Below, piece after piece: positions 56,562 through 64,000 of a stretch of DNA of 64,000 nucleotides; the first letter of the stretch is position 1; the number at the start of each line of letters is the position of its first letter. Below the pieces are notes generated by a model. The model was not told the DNA's origin and did no database searches. It was given only the letters and a program-made list of their open reading frames with translations. A program made the position numbers and the translations under genes. Source of the DNA: Fluviicola sp. (GTDB lineage Bacteria > Bacteroidota > Bacteroidia > Flavobacteriales_D > Crocinitomicaceae); assembly GCA_017983675.1 (NCBI GenBank), contig JAGOAZ010000002.1, forward strand, positions 166,608 through 230,607, given 5' to 3'.

Positions 56562-56975
56562 TTAGTTGTTTGAAATGGTGATGGGTAATTTATAAAAGCA
56601 ACCTACTGGCTTACCATTTAACATTGCAGGGCTCCATTTTGGCATTGATTTGAATACACGGATTGCTTCTTCGCTACATTCGTAACAATCAGGAATACCT
56701 TTTTCGATTTTTATATTTGACACTTCTCCAGTAGCCAATATTTGAAACACCACATACACTTTTCCAGAGATGTTGTTTTCAATTGCAATTTTTGGATAAA
56801 TAAAATTAGAAGCGATAAATTGATTTAGTGCTGCTTTTCCTCCAGGAAATTCCGCAAGTTGATCGAATGCAGTTTCTTGATTTGGAAACTTTTCTACTTG
56901 TTTCGTTTCTGTTTGTCCAAATAAACCAAATTTCAACAGCGAAAATGTTGTTAAAAGTACTAGTAATTTCATCAT
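56562..56975 (-). CDS. Short secreted TonB C-terminal-domain protein
   Basis: This 137-residue protein has an N-terminal hydrophobic signal (MMKLLVLLTTFSLLKFGLFGQ) and no membrane anchor after cleavage, then directly a TonB C-terminal domain (AEFPGGKAALNQFIASNFIYP..GKVYVVFQILATGEVSNIKI) with CYEC. It lacks the Pro-rich spacer and the second helix of the full-length TonBs nearby. It may act as a soluble, competing or modulating TonB domain, but this is speculation. It lies between the PstS-like and TPR genes. Confidence 0.85.
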   Translation of the reverse strand: MMKLLVLLTTFSLLKFGLFGQTETKQVEKFPNQETAFDQLAEFPGGKAALNQFIASNFIYPKIAIENNISGKVYVVFQILATGEVSNIKIEKGIPDCYECSEEAIRVFKSMPKWSPAMLNGKPVGCFYKLPITISNN

Positions 56976-57854
56976 TTATTCACTAATTATATTGATTTGA
57001 CGTTCCGTTTTTCGTGCGGGAATTAAGCCTGCTTTTTCCACAAGGCGTTGTCCGATATCACTGGCAATAAAGTTGATATAAGATGCATTTAATCCGTCTG
57101 CTGCACCTTTGTTGATGGCGTAAATGAAACGCGTCAATGGGTACTCATCGCGGTCAATTGTTCGGAAGTAGGGTTCGTAGTATTTTTGGTTGCTTTCGCG
57201 CGCAATGCGCATTATTTTGAATTGTTTTCTGAATTGTTGCACAACGGGATCTTCCAAATCGCCAATCCAATTGTAACCGATAACGCCAATGGTGTTTTTG
57301 TTTTTCTGAACATATTCCATTACAGAGCGATTGGAATGATGGACAAAAACGTTTTTTCCAAAGGGTTGATTTTCAATCAAATTGGATAAGTATAGAAAAT
57401 TAGCCGATTGTGATTGGTCGATGACTAAATTGCGTTTCGTAGTTCCACGTAAAATGGATTTCAATGCGTCAAGGGTCAAGGTTGAATCTTGATTTTCGTT
57501 ATTGATAATTAGTACAACAGCATCTTTTGCAAGTAAAGTTGTGTTAACTAATATTTTGCCTTTTTTTAATTGCGCTTTTTCTTCTTTTGTAAAATCGCGA
57601 CTAACAATAGCCGTTTTCGTTTTATCATCAATGAGTGCACGCAACACTTTTTGTTCGCTTACAAATTGAAAAGCGATGGTTTTCTCAGGGTAGCGTCCTC
57701 CGTAGGTCATTCCACTTGTTTCCATAAATGGCCGGAAAGACTCGTCGGCATAAATGGTTGTCACATAGCGATTGATGCCATCATTAGAATCTTCTGGTCG
57801 ACTACACCCGAAAAGCGTCAATCCAATAAATAGTAGTAGGGCAATTTGTTTCAT
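56976..57854 (-). CDS. PstS-like substrate-binding lipoprotein
   Basis: This 292-residue protein has a lipobox LTLFGC (Cys17) and a type II periplasmic-binding fold similar to phosphate-binding PstS. Visible parts are TTIYADESFRPFMETSGMTY, KTAIVSRDFTKEEKAQLKKG, KDAVVLIINNENQDSTLTLD and YPLTRFIYAINKG..GQRLVEKAGLIP. No pst permease genes adjoin it. It lies within a run of exbB, exbD and tonB genes and overlaps the small membrane protein gene by one base. A ligand cannot be read from sequence, and phosphate is only the family default. Confidence 0.85.
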   Translation of the reverse strand: MKQIALLLFIGLTLFGCSRPEDSNDGINRYVTTIYADESFRPFMETSGMTYGGRYPEKTIAFQFVSEQKVLRALIDDKTKTAIVSRDFTKEEKAQLKKGKILVNTTLLAKDAVVLIINNENQDSTLTLDALKSILRGTTKRNLVIDQSQSANFLYLSNLIENQPFGKNVFVHHSNRSVMEYVQKNKNTIGVIGYNWIGDLEDPVVQQFRKQFKIMRIARESNQKYYEPYFRTIDRDEYPLTRFIYAINKGAADGLNASYINFIASDIGQRLVEKAGLIPARKTERQINIISE

Positions 57855-58054
57855 TATTTCTTGTGTTTTATGGCGTAATACAAACGAAATGTGCGGTATG
57901 CAGCATAACCAAACATCAGGAAGATAAATAAAATTCGTTTAGAACCAACCAAGCGATCGGATAAAATTTCAGTAGTAGCAATTGCGATTCCTAATGCGCT
58001 GGCTGAAAGAATCATAAATGCAGCCATGATGTGTCTTATATTTTCCATAGTCAT
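57854..58054 (-). CDS. Small two-TM membrane protein of the Ton operon
   Basis: This 66-residue protein has two hydrophobic segments, IMAAFMILSASALGIAIATT and ILFIFLMFGYAAYRTFRLYY, and a Lys-rich end. No family is recognised. The start at 58054 (or the in-frame ATG at 58048) is preferred because an earlier in-frame start at 58078 lies inside the terminator stem of the preceding gene. Its stop overlaps the PstS-like start by one base (TAATG). Confidence 0.72.
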   Translation of the reverse strand: MTMENIRHIMAAFMILSASALGIAIATTEILSDRLVGSKRILFIFLMFGYAAYRTFRLYYAIKHKK

Positions 58055-58090
58055 AAAAAATCCCCGATAGTGTTTCATATCGGGGAGTTA
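58054..58090 (-). terminator. Terminator/attenuator after tonB, inside the operon
   Basis: TCCCCGATA (58061-58069) and TATCGGGGA (58078-58086) form a 9-bp GC-rich stem and are followed on the minus strand by TTTTTT that runs up to the next ATG. It should reduce read-through from exbB-exbD-exbD-tonB into the downstream genes. Confidence 0.85.
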
Positions 58091-58110
58091 TAAAAAAGTT
58101 GAAACTTATT

Positions 58111-58962
58111 TTATTGTGTTTTGAATGTCACTTTCGAATTGAAGTAACTATTCACGTTTTTACCATTGTTTTTTGCAGGTCTCCAATCCGGCATAGATTT
58201 AAATACACGGATAGCTTCCTCGCTACATTCATCACAGTCAGGAATACCTTTTGTTACACGAACGTTCGAGATATTACCTCTTTCAGAAACAATGAAACGT
58301 ACATAAACGGTACCTTGAACACCTAATTCAACCGCAGTTGGCGGGTAAATGATGTTTTCTCCTAAGTATTTTTTCAAAGCAGCTGGTCCACCAGGGAACT
58401 CAGCAAATTCTTCTACGTATTCAAAAACTTCTGGTTCTTTTGGTTTTTCTGTTTGAGTTGGTTCACCTTCGTCTTTCACTACTTCACCAAAAGCATCGTT
58501 ACCTTCCTGTGTTTCGGTAGATACCGCTACAGTTGGATCTGGAATTTGTACTTCTTCTTCAGTTGCATCGTTGTCAATAACAGGAGCAATGAATTGAAAA
58601 GTTTGTTGTGCAGGTGGAATTTCTTGATCCAAGGGCTCAACTATTTCTTCTTCTTCTTCCGCATCAGGTGCGAAAGCTGTTAAATCAACTGAGGCTTCTT
58701 CTTTGATTGGCTCTTCAATTCCTTGAACGATTTTGTACGTAGTAAACGCTGCACCAATTAGCAAAGTAACCGCTAACACAATCCAAATTAAACGCTTGTT
58801 ATAATCTGTACGAATTTGGTATGCACCGTATTCGTGGTTTCTGTTTTCGAATACAATTGCATTACGATCAGAAGACGTTACTTGTTGCCAACTTTTTGAA
58901 CTAAAATAGTCATAAAGAGAGAAAGCGGCAACAAGACCTGTAATTATAAAAATTGCTATCAT
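58111..58962 (-). CDS. tonB: TonB energy transducer
   Basis: This 283-residue protein has two N-terminal helices (IAIFIITGLVAAFSLYDYF and IWIVLAVTLLIGAAFTTYKI) around the FENRNHEYGAYQIRTDYNKR motif. A very acidic spacer (many Glu and Asp, Pro-Val) and a TonB C-terminal domain (EEFAEFPGGPAALKKYLGEN, GTVYVRFIVSERGNISNVRV) with CDEC follow. It would carry motor energy to outer-membrane receptors such as SusC. It lies 1 nt after the second exbD and is followed by a terminator-like hairpin. Confidence 0.92.
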   Translation of the reverse strand: MIAIFIITGLVAAFSLYDYFSSKSWQQVTSSDRNAIVFENRNHEYGAYQIRTDYNKRLIWIVLAVTLLIGAAFTTYKIVQGIEEPIKEEASVDLTAFAPDAEEEEEIVEPLDQEIPPAQQTFQFIAPVIDNDATEEEVQIPDPTVAVSTETQEGNDAFGEVVKDEGEPTQTEKPKEPEVFEYVEEFAEFPGGPAALKKYLGENIIYPPTAVELGVQGTVYVRFIVSERGNISNVRVTKGIPDCDECSEEAIRVFKSMPDWRPAKNNGKNVNSYFNSKVTFKTQ

Positions 58963-58963
58963 T

Positions 58964-59584
58964 TTATTTTATTTTAGCGTCAATTAATGCTTGTTCATCT
59001 TTCATGATGTCTACTGGAGCAATCATACCGATGTTTGCAATATTCAATTCGTCAATTAAATCGATGAAATTAGCACACAAAGCTTTTAAGTCTGTTTTTA
59101 CTAAAACTTTCAATGCTTCCGGTTTTTTTTGCGCTTCAAGTAATTTTTGCTTCGCAACAGAATCCACAATTTCTTTCCGTGTTAACTGACCATCTATATT
59201 CAATTTTTCACGAATTACGTATTTGTTCTCTTCAGCTAATAACTTGCGTACACCTTGTGGTCCAAAATTCGTTTCAATTAATTCCGTTTTTGGCCCATCA
59301 CTAGGATTGAATTCACCTTTGTAATAAAACACACGATCTTTTGTAATCAAAAAAGTAATTGCGTTTTTAATTTTTGGTGGATTTGGATTATCTATTTTCT
59401 CTTTCGCTGGATAAACCAAACTCATCACTTTCGGTTTAGAGAAAGTGGAAGTCAAAACGAAGAACGTTAACAAAAGGAACGCAAGGTCAACCATGGGCGT
59501 CATGTCGACATGGGTAGAGCTCTTTTTAGGTCTCTTTTTCCCTTTGCCGCTATCGCCACCGCCGTTTTCTACTATTTGTGCCAT
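58964..59584 (-). CDS. exbD: ExbD-family biopolymer transport protein (second copy)
   Basis: This 206-residue protein has one N-terminal membrane helix with the conserved Asp in HVDMTPMVDLAFLLLTFFVL, preceded by a Lys/Arg-rich cytoplasmic stretch. The periplasmic domain follows. The aspartate in this motif is the proton site of ExbD/TolR. It pairs with ExbB to drive TonB. It follows the other exbD by 14 nt and is 1 nt before tonB. Confidence 0.93.
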   Translation of the reverse strand: MAQIVENGGGDSGKGKKRPKKSSTHVDMTPMVDLAFLLLTFFVLTSTFSKPKVMSLVYPAKEKIDNPNPPKIKNAITFLITKDRVFYYKGEFNPSDGPKTELIETNFGPQGVRKLLAEENKYVIREKLNIDGQLTRKEIVDSVAKQKLLEAQKKPEALKVLVKTDLKALCANFIDLIDELNIANIGMIAPVDIMKDEQALIDAKIK

Positions 59585-59598
59585 GTTTCTATTTGTTT

Positions 59599-60273
59599 TT
59601 ATTGTTTGTTCTCTAGCGAGGTAACAAAATGCAAATTATTCAAGTTCAAATCACGAAATGTCTCAATAGCCATTTTCGCACGAACATACTCAGCTTGTCC
59701 TTCTACTTTCAATACAAATTTTGGTAAAAAGTCTTCTGGTTTCACTACTTCATTTGGTTTCGCTTCGTCTTTTGCTTTCAAAAACGCAGTTTTTCCGTAC
59801 TCCTTCATTGCTAGATTTGCATAGTTGATCCAATCTTTTAATTGATTGTTCGTACTATCAGCAGGAATTCCTAACGTTTGGAACTTTTTTCTTCCTTCGC
59901 CATCAGTTGATAAATAAGCTGGTAATTCAGCCATTGAACAACCGATACTTGTGATTTTCAAATACTCTTCCAAGTGAGAATTGTCCACTTTAGCGTTGTA
60001 TTTTTTTACCATTTGGGAAAATACTGACTTACGTACCGTACTATCACCAGTTACGTTGAAGAAAAGTCTACCACCTTTATCAACCGTTACCAAAATCAAT
60101 GTTTTTTCAGGAACTTCCTCGTCTCCAATAGAAGAAGGAATGTTCACATCAACCGGTTCGTTTGAACGAAAGTTAGCAGCAAGCATGAAGAATGTAACCA
60201 AAAGAAAAGCCAAGTCCACCATCGGCGTCATGTCGATAGTTGGGGTACCTTTGGGCATTTTAATTTTTGCCAT
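59599..60273 (-). CDS. exbD: ExbD-family biopolymer transport protein (first copy)
   Basis: This 224-residue protein begins MAKIKMPKGTPTIDMTPMVD and has the single helix LAFLLVTFFMLAANFR with the proton-site Asp. The longer periplasmic part (IGDEEVPEKTLILVTVDKGGRLFFN and onward) differs clearly from the second exbD, so the two are not recent copies. Paired ExbDs in one motor are common in this phylum. Confidence 0.93.
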   Translation of the reverse strand: MAKIKMPKGTPTIDMTPMVDLAFLLVTFFMLAANFRSNEPVDVNIPSSIGDEEVPEKTLILVTVDKGGRLFFNVTGDSTVRKSVFSQMVKKYNAKVDNSHLEEYLKITSIGCSMAELPAYLSTDGEGRKKFQTLGIPADSTNNQLKDWINYANLAMKEYGKTAFLKAKDEAKPNEVVKPEDFLPKFVLKVEGQAEYVRAKMAIETFRDLNLNNLHFVTSLENKQ

Positions 60274-60307
60274 TCTAGTTATCTTTTAAAATGAATATCC
60301 GAAGATA

Positions 60308-61108
60308 TTATTTGTTGTTTGCTGAAAATGATTGTACAATTGAGAAGCTAGCTTCATCCATTGAATGCGTCACTTGGTCAACTTTAGTTGTAAAGATGTT
60401 GTACAATACAATTGACAAAGTAGAAGCGAAGATACCCAAGAATGTGTTGATCAAGGCTTCAGAGATACCAACTGATAATTTAGATGTATCTGGCGTACCA
60501 GCACCCATTGCTTCGAATGAACGAATCATCCCCATTACTGTTCCGATCAAACCGATCAATACACCAATAGAAGCACATGTTGAAATAACTACTAAGTTTT
60601 TAGATAACATTGGCAATTCCAATGCTGTAGCTTCTTCTAACTCTGTTTTAATTACTTCTGCTTTTTGCTCTTTATCCATAGAAGCATCTGTTTTCACTGC
60701 TTCGTATTTCACTAAACCAGCACGTACAACGTTCGCTAATGAACCTTTTTGTTTGTCACATTCTGCGATTGCTTCAGATACATTGTTTGCAGCTAATAAA
60801 CCTTTGATTTTAGCAACAAATGTGTTGATGTTTCCACGACCTCTTGATTTTGCCATTGTTACAAAACGCTCAACTGCGAAAATCATTACGATAATGTTTA
60901 CAGCGATCAACATCGGTACAATGATACCTCCTTTGTAAACTGTACCCAACGTGTTTAATGGATGTCCTTCTAATACATCACCATCAACGAAATTAGCTTT
61001 ATCACCTAAGATGAAATGATAGATTGCTATACCAATACCTACTGCGATAACGATAGCTAATGAGGCAACCAATGCTGAAAAACCTCCTCCTGTTTTTGTC
61101 TTGCTCAT
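60308..61108 (-). CDS. exbB: ExbB/TolQ/MotA-family motor protein
   Basis: This 266-residue proton channel has a first helix (FSALVASLAIVIAVGIGIAIYHF), a second (GGIIVPMLIAVNIIVMIFAVERFV) and the long cytoplasmic loop. The conserved final two helices are MLSKNLVVISTCASIGVLIGLIGTVMGMIRSFEAM and GISEALINTFLGIFASTLSIVLYNIF. It leads a run of two exbD genes and tonB. The promoter box TATGTTTG lies 38 nt upstream. Confidence 0.93.
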   Translation of the reverse strand: MSKTKTGGGFSALVASLAIVIAVGIGIAIYHFILGDKANFVDGDVLEGHPLNTLGTVYKGGIIVPMLIAVNIIVMIFAVERFVTMAKSRGRGNINTFVAKIKGLLAANNVSEAIAECDKQKGSLANVVRAGLVKYEAVKTDASMDKEQKAEVIKTELEEATALELPMLSKNLVVISTCASIGVLIGLIGTVMGMIRSFEAMGAGTPDTSKLSVGISEALINTFLGIFASTLSIVLYNIFTTKVDQVTHSMDEASFSIVQSFSANNK

Positions 61109-61146
61109 AATTTAGTCTTTTTTGAAACTTTAATTTGTTAAGGGCT

Positions 61147-61154
61147 CAAACATA
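61147..61154 (-). promoter_or_regulatory. -7 element of the exbB operon
   Basis: TATGTTTG on the minus strand fits TAnnTTTG and lies 38 nt before the exbB ATG. No clear TTTG -33 element was found at the usual distance. Confidence 0.55.
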
Positions 61155-61380
61155 CTAAAAAGGATTGAAAAAATAATCACTCAAGTACCATATTTGTTGC
61201 ATTTTCTCTTAAAGTGTCATTATGACCTGTTTAACTGTACTACTCTTTTAGCAAGTGAATAGGGGTGTAAGCCTTAGTTTGTTATTTTTATGTAAACTCT
61301 TTATTAAGTCAATATAAACAGCAAGTTTTTTGCATTTGATTTCATCTCAACTGCATACTGAGAGAAGTAATAAATTCCAT
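61155..61380. other. Intergenic stretch between exbB and paaZ
   Basis: The two divergent start codons (61108 and 61416) are 307 nt apart. Besides the two -7 boxes I see only a weak inverted repeat, TCTCA...TGAGA, near 61346-61364, and no ORF or RNA structure. Confidence 0.4.
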
Positions 61381-61388
61381 TATCTTTG
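61381..61388 (+). promoter_or_regulatory. -7 element of paaZ
   Basis: TATCTTTG fits TAnnTTTG and lies 27 nt before the ATG at 61416. It overlaps an in-frame TTG at 61386, which therefore cannot be the translation start. Confidence 0.65.
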
Positions 61389-61415
61389 ATTTTTGAAAAT
61401 GACAAACGAAGAATC

Positions 61416-63464
61416 ATGATACAGGTTAAAAATTATGTATGCGGTCAATGGGTTGCGGGTGAAGGCACTGAACAAGAATTGTTTCATGCAATTACTGGAA
61501 ATACAATTGGTTCAGTATCAAGCGCTGGACTCGATTACCAAGCAATTCTGGAATATGGCCGAACGATTGGAGGGGCTAAATTACGCAAAATGACTTTCCA
61601 AGAAAGAGGACGTATGTTGAAAGCCTTGGCCATGCATTTAATGGAAAGAAAAGCAACATATTATTCTGTTTCAGCATATACTGGAGCTACAAAAATTGAT
61701 TCGTGGATTGATATTGAAGGTGGAATTGGCAACTTGTTTGCGAACGCATCGTTGCGCCGTCAATTTCCCGATTTACCTTATTATGTTGATGGAACAGCTG
61801 CACCCTTATCAAAAAATGGAACGTTTATTGGACACCACATTATGGTACCGAAACAAGGAGTAGCGGTTCATATCAATGCGTTTAACTTTCCTATTTGGGG
61901 AATGTTAGAAAAAATTGCGGTGAACCTAATGGCAGGCGTTCCAGCTGTTGTGAAACCATCAGAATACACCAGTTATTTGACTGAAATAGTTGTGAAAGAC
62001 ATCGTTGATTCGGGTATTTTACCGGAAGGTGCTTTGCAATTGGTTGCAGGTTCTGGAAAAGGAATCATCGATCATGTTACTGCACAAGATGTGGTAACGT
62101 TTACAGGAAGTGCATTCACCGGACAAAAGTTAAAAGCACATCCAAGATTGATTGAAGAATCGGTGCCGTTTAATTTAGAAGCCGATTCATTGAACGCAAT
62201 GATTTTGGGTCAACAAGCGACTCCAGGAACTCCTGAATTCGATATTTTCATCAAAGAAGTAACCAAAGAAATTACGGTAAAAGCTGGTCAGAAATGTACT
62301 GCAGTTCGCCGTATTATGGTTCCAGATAATTGTTTGGAAGCTGCGCAAGAGGCAATTGCTGCACGTTTAGCGTCTACAACGATTGGTGATCCATCAGTAG
62401 AAGGTGTGCGCATGGGTGCTTTAGCAACGCGTTTGCAAGTGGAACGTGTTCGCCAAAATGTTGAATTATTGGCACAATCACAACAAATGGTTTATGGGAA
62501 TTTAGATGAGTTTGATGTGGTTGGCGCAGATAAAAACGCTGGCGCATTTTTCTCACCAATTTTGTTTGTGAATGACAAACCTTTTGAAAAGACTGCTGTT
62601 CACGAAATCGAAGCATTTGGACCCGTTTCGACAGTAATGCCGTACCACGATTTAGACGAAGCAGTTGCTTTGACAAAATTAGGGAAAGGTTCGCTAGTGA
62701 CATCAATTGTTACAGCTGACAACAATGAAGCACGTAATTTTGTTGTTGAGGCAGCATGCGTTAATGGTCGTATTTTGGTATTGAATGCTGACTGCGCCAA
62801 AGAAAGTACCGGTCACGGTTCGCCGATGCCTTTATTAACTCACGGAGGTCCTGGTCGCGCTGGAGGTGGAGAAGAAATGGGTGGAAAAAGAGGTGTGATG
62901 CATTATTTACAACGCACTGCAATACAAGGTCACCCAACAACAATTTCTCACATAACACAACAATTCCAAGTTGGTGCGGAAATGCCAGAAGCAAATCCTC
63001 ATGTATTCCGTCAACATTTTGAAGAATTAGTCGTTGGAGAAACTGTTTTCACAGCGAAGCATACTGTTTCAGATGCGGATATTGTCAATTTTGCGAATGT
63101 TTCAGGAGATAATTTTTATGCACACATGGATGCAACTTCGTTGGAAGGGACAATATTTGAGCGTCGTGTTGCACATGGTTATTTTGTGCTATCGAAAGCA
63201 GCGGGATTATTTGTTGATCCGAAGAAAGGACCTGTTTTATTGAATTATGGAATTGATGAGGCGCGTTTTACCAAACCAGTTTATCCTGGCGCAACCATTG
63301 GTGTTCGCTTCACTGTCAAAGAAAAAATAGATCAAGAAAAACGATCGGATGATGATATCGCTAAAGGAATTGTAAAATTCCTGGTAGATGTTTATGATGA
63401 AACCGGAGAAACTGTCGCTTTAGCAACCATTCTAACGATGGTCAAAAAGTTGAATCAGGATTAA
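61416..63464 (+). CDS. paaZ: PaaZ bifunctional aldehyde dehydrogenase / enoyl-CoA hydratase (oxepin-CoA ring-opening type)
   Basis: This 682-residue protein has an N-terminal aldehyde dehydrogenase with catalytic Glu255 (FNLEADSLNA) and Cys294 (AGQKCTAVRR), and a C-terminal MaoC/R-hydratase with Asp565 and His570 in SGDNFYAHMD. These positions are one residue off E. coli PaaZ Glu256 and Cys295. PaaZ opens the oxepin ring of ring-1,2-epoxyphenylacetyl-CoA and oxidises the aldehyde in phenylacetate breakdown. The other paa genes are not within the window, although the right neighbour (mazEF) begins 90 nt later. An upstream TTG start is rejected because it overlaps the promoter. Confidence 0.93.
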   Translation: MIQVKNYVCGQWVAGEGTEQELFHAITGNTIGSVSSAGLDYQAILEYGRTIGGAKLRKMTFQERGRMLKALAMHLMERKATYYSVSAYTGATKIDSWIDIEGGIGNLFANASLRRQFPDLPYYVDGTAAPLSKNGTFIGHHIMVPKQGVAVHINAFNFPIWGMLEKIAVNLMAGVPAVVKPSEYTSYLTEIVVKDIVDSGILPEGALQLVAGSGKGIIDHVTAQDVVTFTGSAFTGQKLKAHPRLIEESVPFNLEADSLNAMILGQQATPGTPEFDIFIKEVTKEITVKAGQKCTAVRRIMVPDNCLEAAQEAIAARLASTTIGDPSVEGVRMGALATRLQVERVRQNVELLAQSQQMVYGNLDEFDVVGADKNAGAFFSPILFVNDKPFEKTAVHEIEAFGPVSTVMPYHDLDEAVALTKLGKGSLVTSIVTADNNEARNFVVEAACVNGRILVLNADCAKESTGHGSPMPLLTHGGPGRAGGGEEMGGKRGVMHYLQRTAIQGHPTTISHITQQFQVGAEMPEANPHVFRQHFEELVVGETVFTAKHTVSDADIVNFANVSGDNFYAHMDATSLEGTIFERRVAHGYFVLSKAAGLFVDPKKGPVLLNYGIDEARFTKPVYPGATIGVRFTVKEKIDQEKRSDDDIAKGIVKFLVDVYDETGETVALATILTMVKKLNQD

Positions 63465-63554
63465 GTTAGTTAACCAAAAATTAATTTAATTACTGATTTA
63501 TTAAAATATATTGTTTTATTTGTAGTTACTTTGTAATTACATCAATAATACGTT

Positions 63555-63800
63555 ATGGAAGTTTCAATCATCAAAATAGGAAATTCGAAAGGATTTCGTT
63601 TAAACAAAGCAATTTTGGAGCGGTATAACATCACTGACAAAATTGAACTAATTCTTGAAAAAGGACAAATCGTTCTTCGGCCAATTTCTGAGCCTCGAAA
63701 AGGCTGGGAAAAAGCATTTCAAGAGATGCGTGAAAAAGGTGATGACCAATTGCTTATGAACGATGTTTTTGATGACGAAAACTTCGACGAATGGACCTAA
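63555..63800 (+). CDS. mazE: MazE-like AbrB-fold antitoxin
   Basis: This 81-residue protein starts MEVSIIKIGNSKGFRLNKAI, the swapped-hairpin AbrB/MazE DNA-binding pattern (IGNSKGFRL with the conserved glycines). The acidic C-terminus (DVFDDENFDEWT) is where MazE binds the toxin. Its stop overlaps the next start by 10 nt, which suggests coupled translation of antitoxin then toxin. A box one base off the -7 consensus (TTACTTTG, 63526-63533) lies upstream. Confidence 0.9.
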   Translation: MEVSIIKIGNSKGFRLNKAILERYNITDKIELILEKGQIVLRPISEPRKGWEKAFQEMREKGDDQLLMNDVFDDENFDEWT

Positions 63801-64000
63801 AACAATATCAAATAGTCTTGGTTAATCTTGATCCAACCTTGGGTAGTGAGATTCAAAAAACGCGACCTTGTGTCATTGTTTCACCAAATGAAATGAACAA
63901 TCATCTACGAACGGTTGTAATTGCCCCAATGACGTCAACAAGCAGAAAATATCCAACAAGAGTTAAAATAAAGCACAATAATCAAGAAGGTTGGGTTGTT
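63791..64000 (+). CDS. mazF: MazF/PemK-family toxin (3' end cut by window edge)
   Basis: The first 70 residues are visible: MDLKQYQIVLVNLDPTLGSE, then IQKTRPCVIVSPNEMNNHL, TVVIAPMTSTSRKYPTRV and NQEGWVV. The GSEIQKTRPCVIVSP stretch is the family signature with the catalytic Arg/Thr pair region. MazF toxins cut RNA at short motifs. The open frame reaches the window end. It overlaps mazE by 10 nt, so the pair is a standard toxin-antitoxin module. Confidence 0.9.
   Translation, partial: MDLKQYQIVLVNLDPTLGSEIQKTRPCVIVSPNEMNNHLRTVVIAPMTSTSRKYPTRVKIKHNNQEGWVV

Noticed and set aside
60291..60938. Plus-strand ORF of 215 codons over exbB
   Set aside because: It is antisense to a well-conserved ExbB gene and has no recognisable feature.
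61386..61415. Upstream TTG start for PaaZ
   Set aside because: The codon lies inside the TATCTTTG promoter element, and the added residues are not part of the conserved domain.

Overview
The window is about 64 kb of AT-rich chromosome from a member of the Bacteroidota, most likely the Flavobacteriales (the Crocinitomicaceae/Fluviicola group is a guess from gene style). The evidence is a SusC-type TonB-dependent receptor, the type IX secretion lipoprotein SprE/PorW, T9SS-type C-terminal sorting domains, a fused MurF-alanine racemase, DUF5686 and DUF5723 outer-membrane proteins, an ATP synthase operon lacking beta and epsilon, and promoters of the Bacteroidota type (TTTG, about 19 nt, TAnnTTTG). 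No rRNA, tRNA, CRISPR array, IS element or prophage was seen. Gene density is high and coding is nearly continuous.

Layout. 1-8.1 kb (minus strand): a starch/maltodextrin locus with a CotH-like kinase, a SusA-like GH13 amylase, a GH31 alpha-glucosidase and susC, which has its own promoter and runs off the left edge. 8.3-17.2 kb (plus): sprE/porW, two AtpI-like membrane proteins, then atpB-E-F-H-A, a four-helix-bundle (S23/IVP) gene, and atpG. 17.3-24.6 kb: a CysZ-like membrane protein, a minus-strand tdk, murF-alr and MFS cluster, then an acidic unknown protein and an M28 peptidase. 24.6-33.0 kb: a 1326-residue secreted protein, a histidine kinase and an AsmA-like protein. 33.1-36.1 kb: a zeta-like toxin with a small upstream partner, then an ECF sigma factor overlapping a membrane protein with a SUMF1-like periplasmic domain. 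36.1-46.2 kb: class I fumarase, a lipoprotein/DUF5723 pair, a radical SAM protein, a DUF5686 protein, glutamate racemase and a DOPA-dioxygenase-like enzyme behind a 26-nt near-perfect palindrome. 46.2-50.7 kb: uppS-bamA and two skp/ompH genes. 50.8-52.6 kb: atpD-atpC, the missing ATP synthase genes. 52.7-61.1 kb: three TonB-domain proteins, a T9SS cargo protein, and an operon exbB-exbD-exbD-tonB-small membrane protein-PstS-like lipoprotein-short TonB-TPR protein. 61.4-64 kb: paaZ and the start of a mazEF module.

How it fits together. Much of the window builds or energises the envelope: BamA and Skp insert outer-membrane proteins, UppS, MurF-Alr and MurI supply peptidoglycan precursors, and ExbB/ExbD/TonB would energise SusC-type receptors. 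SprE belongs to the T9SS that would export proteins such as CotH, the 1326-residue protein and the 293-residue cargo protein. Most of the window is ordinary core genome. The least conventional parts are the sigma factor/SUMF1-domain pair (34.0-36.0 kb), the zeta-like toxin with an unfamiliar 56-residue partner (33.1-33.9 kb), the palindrome before the DOPA-dioxygenase gene, the S23/IVP gene inside the atp operon, and the PstS-like lipoprotein inside a Ton motor operon.
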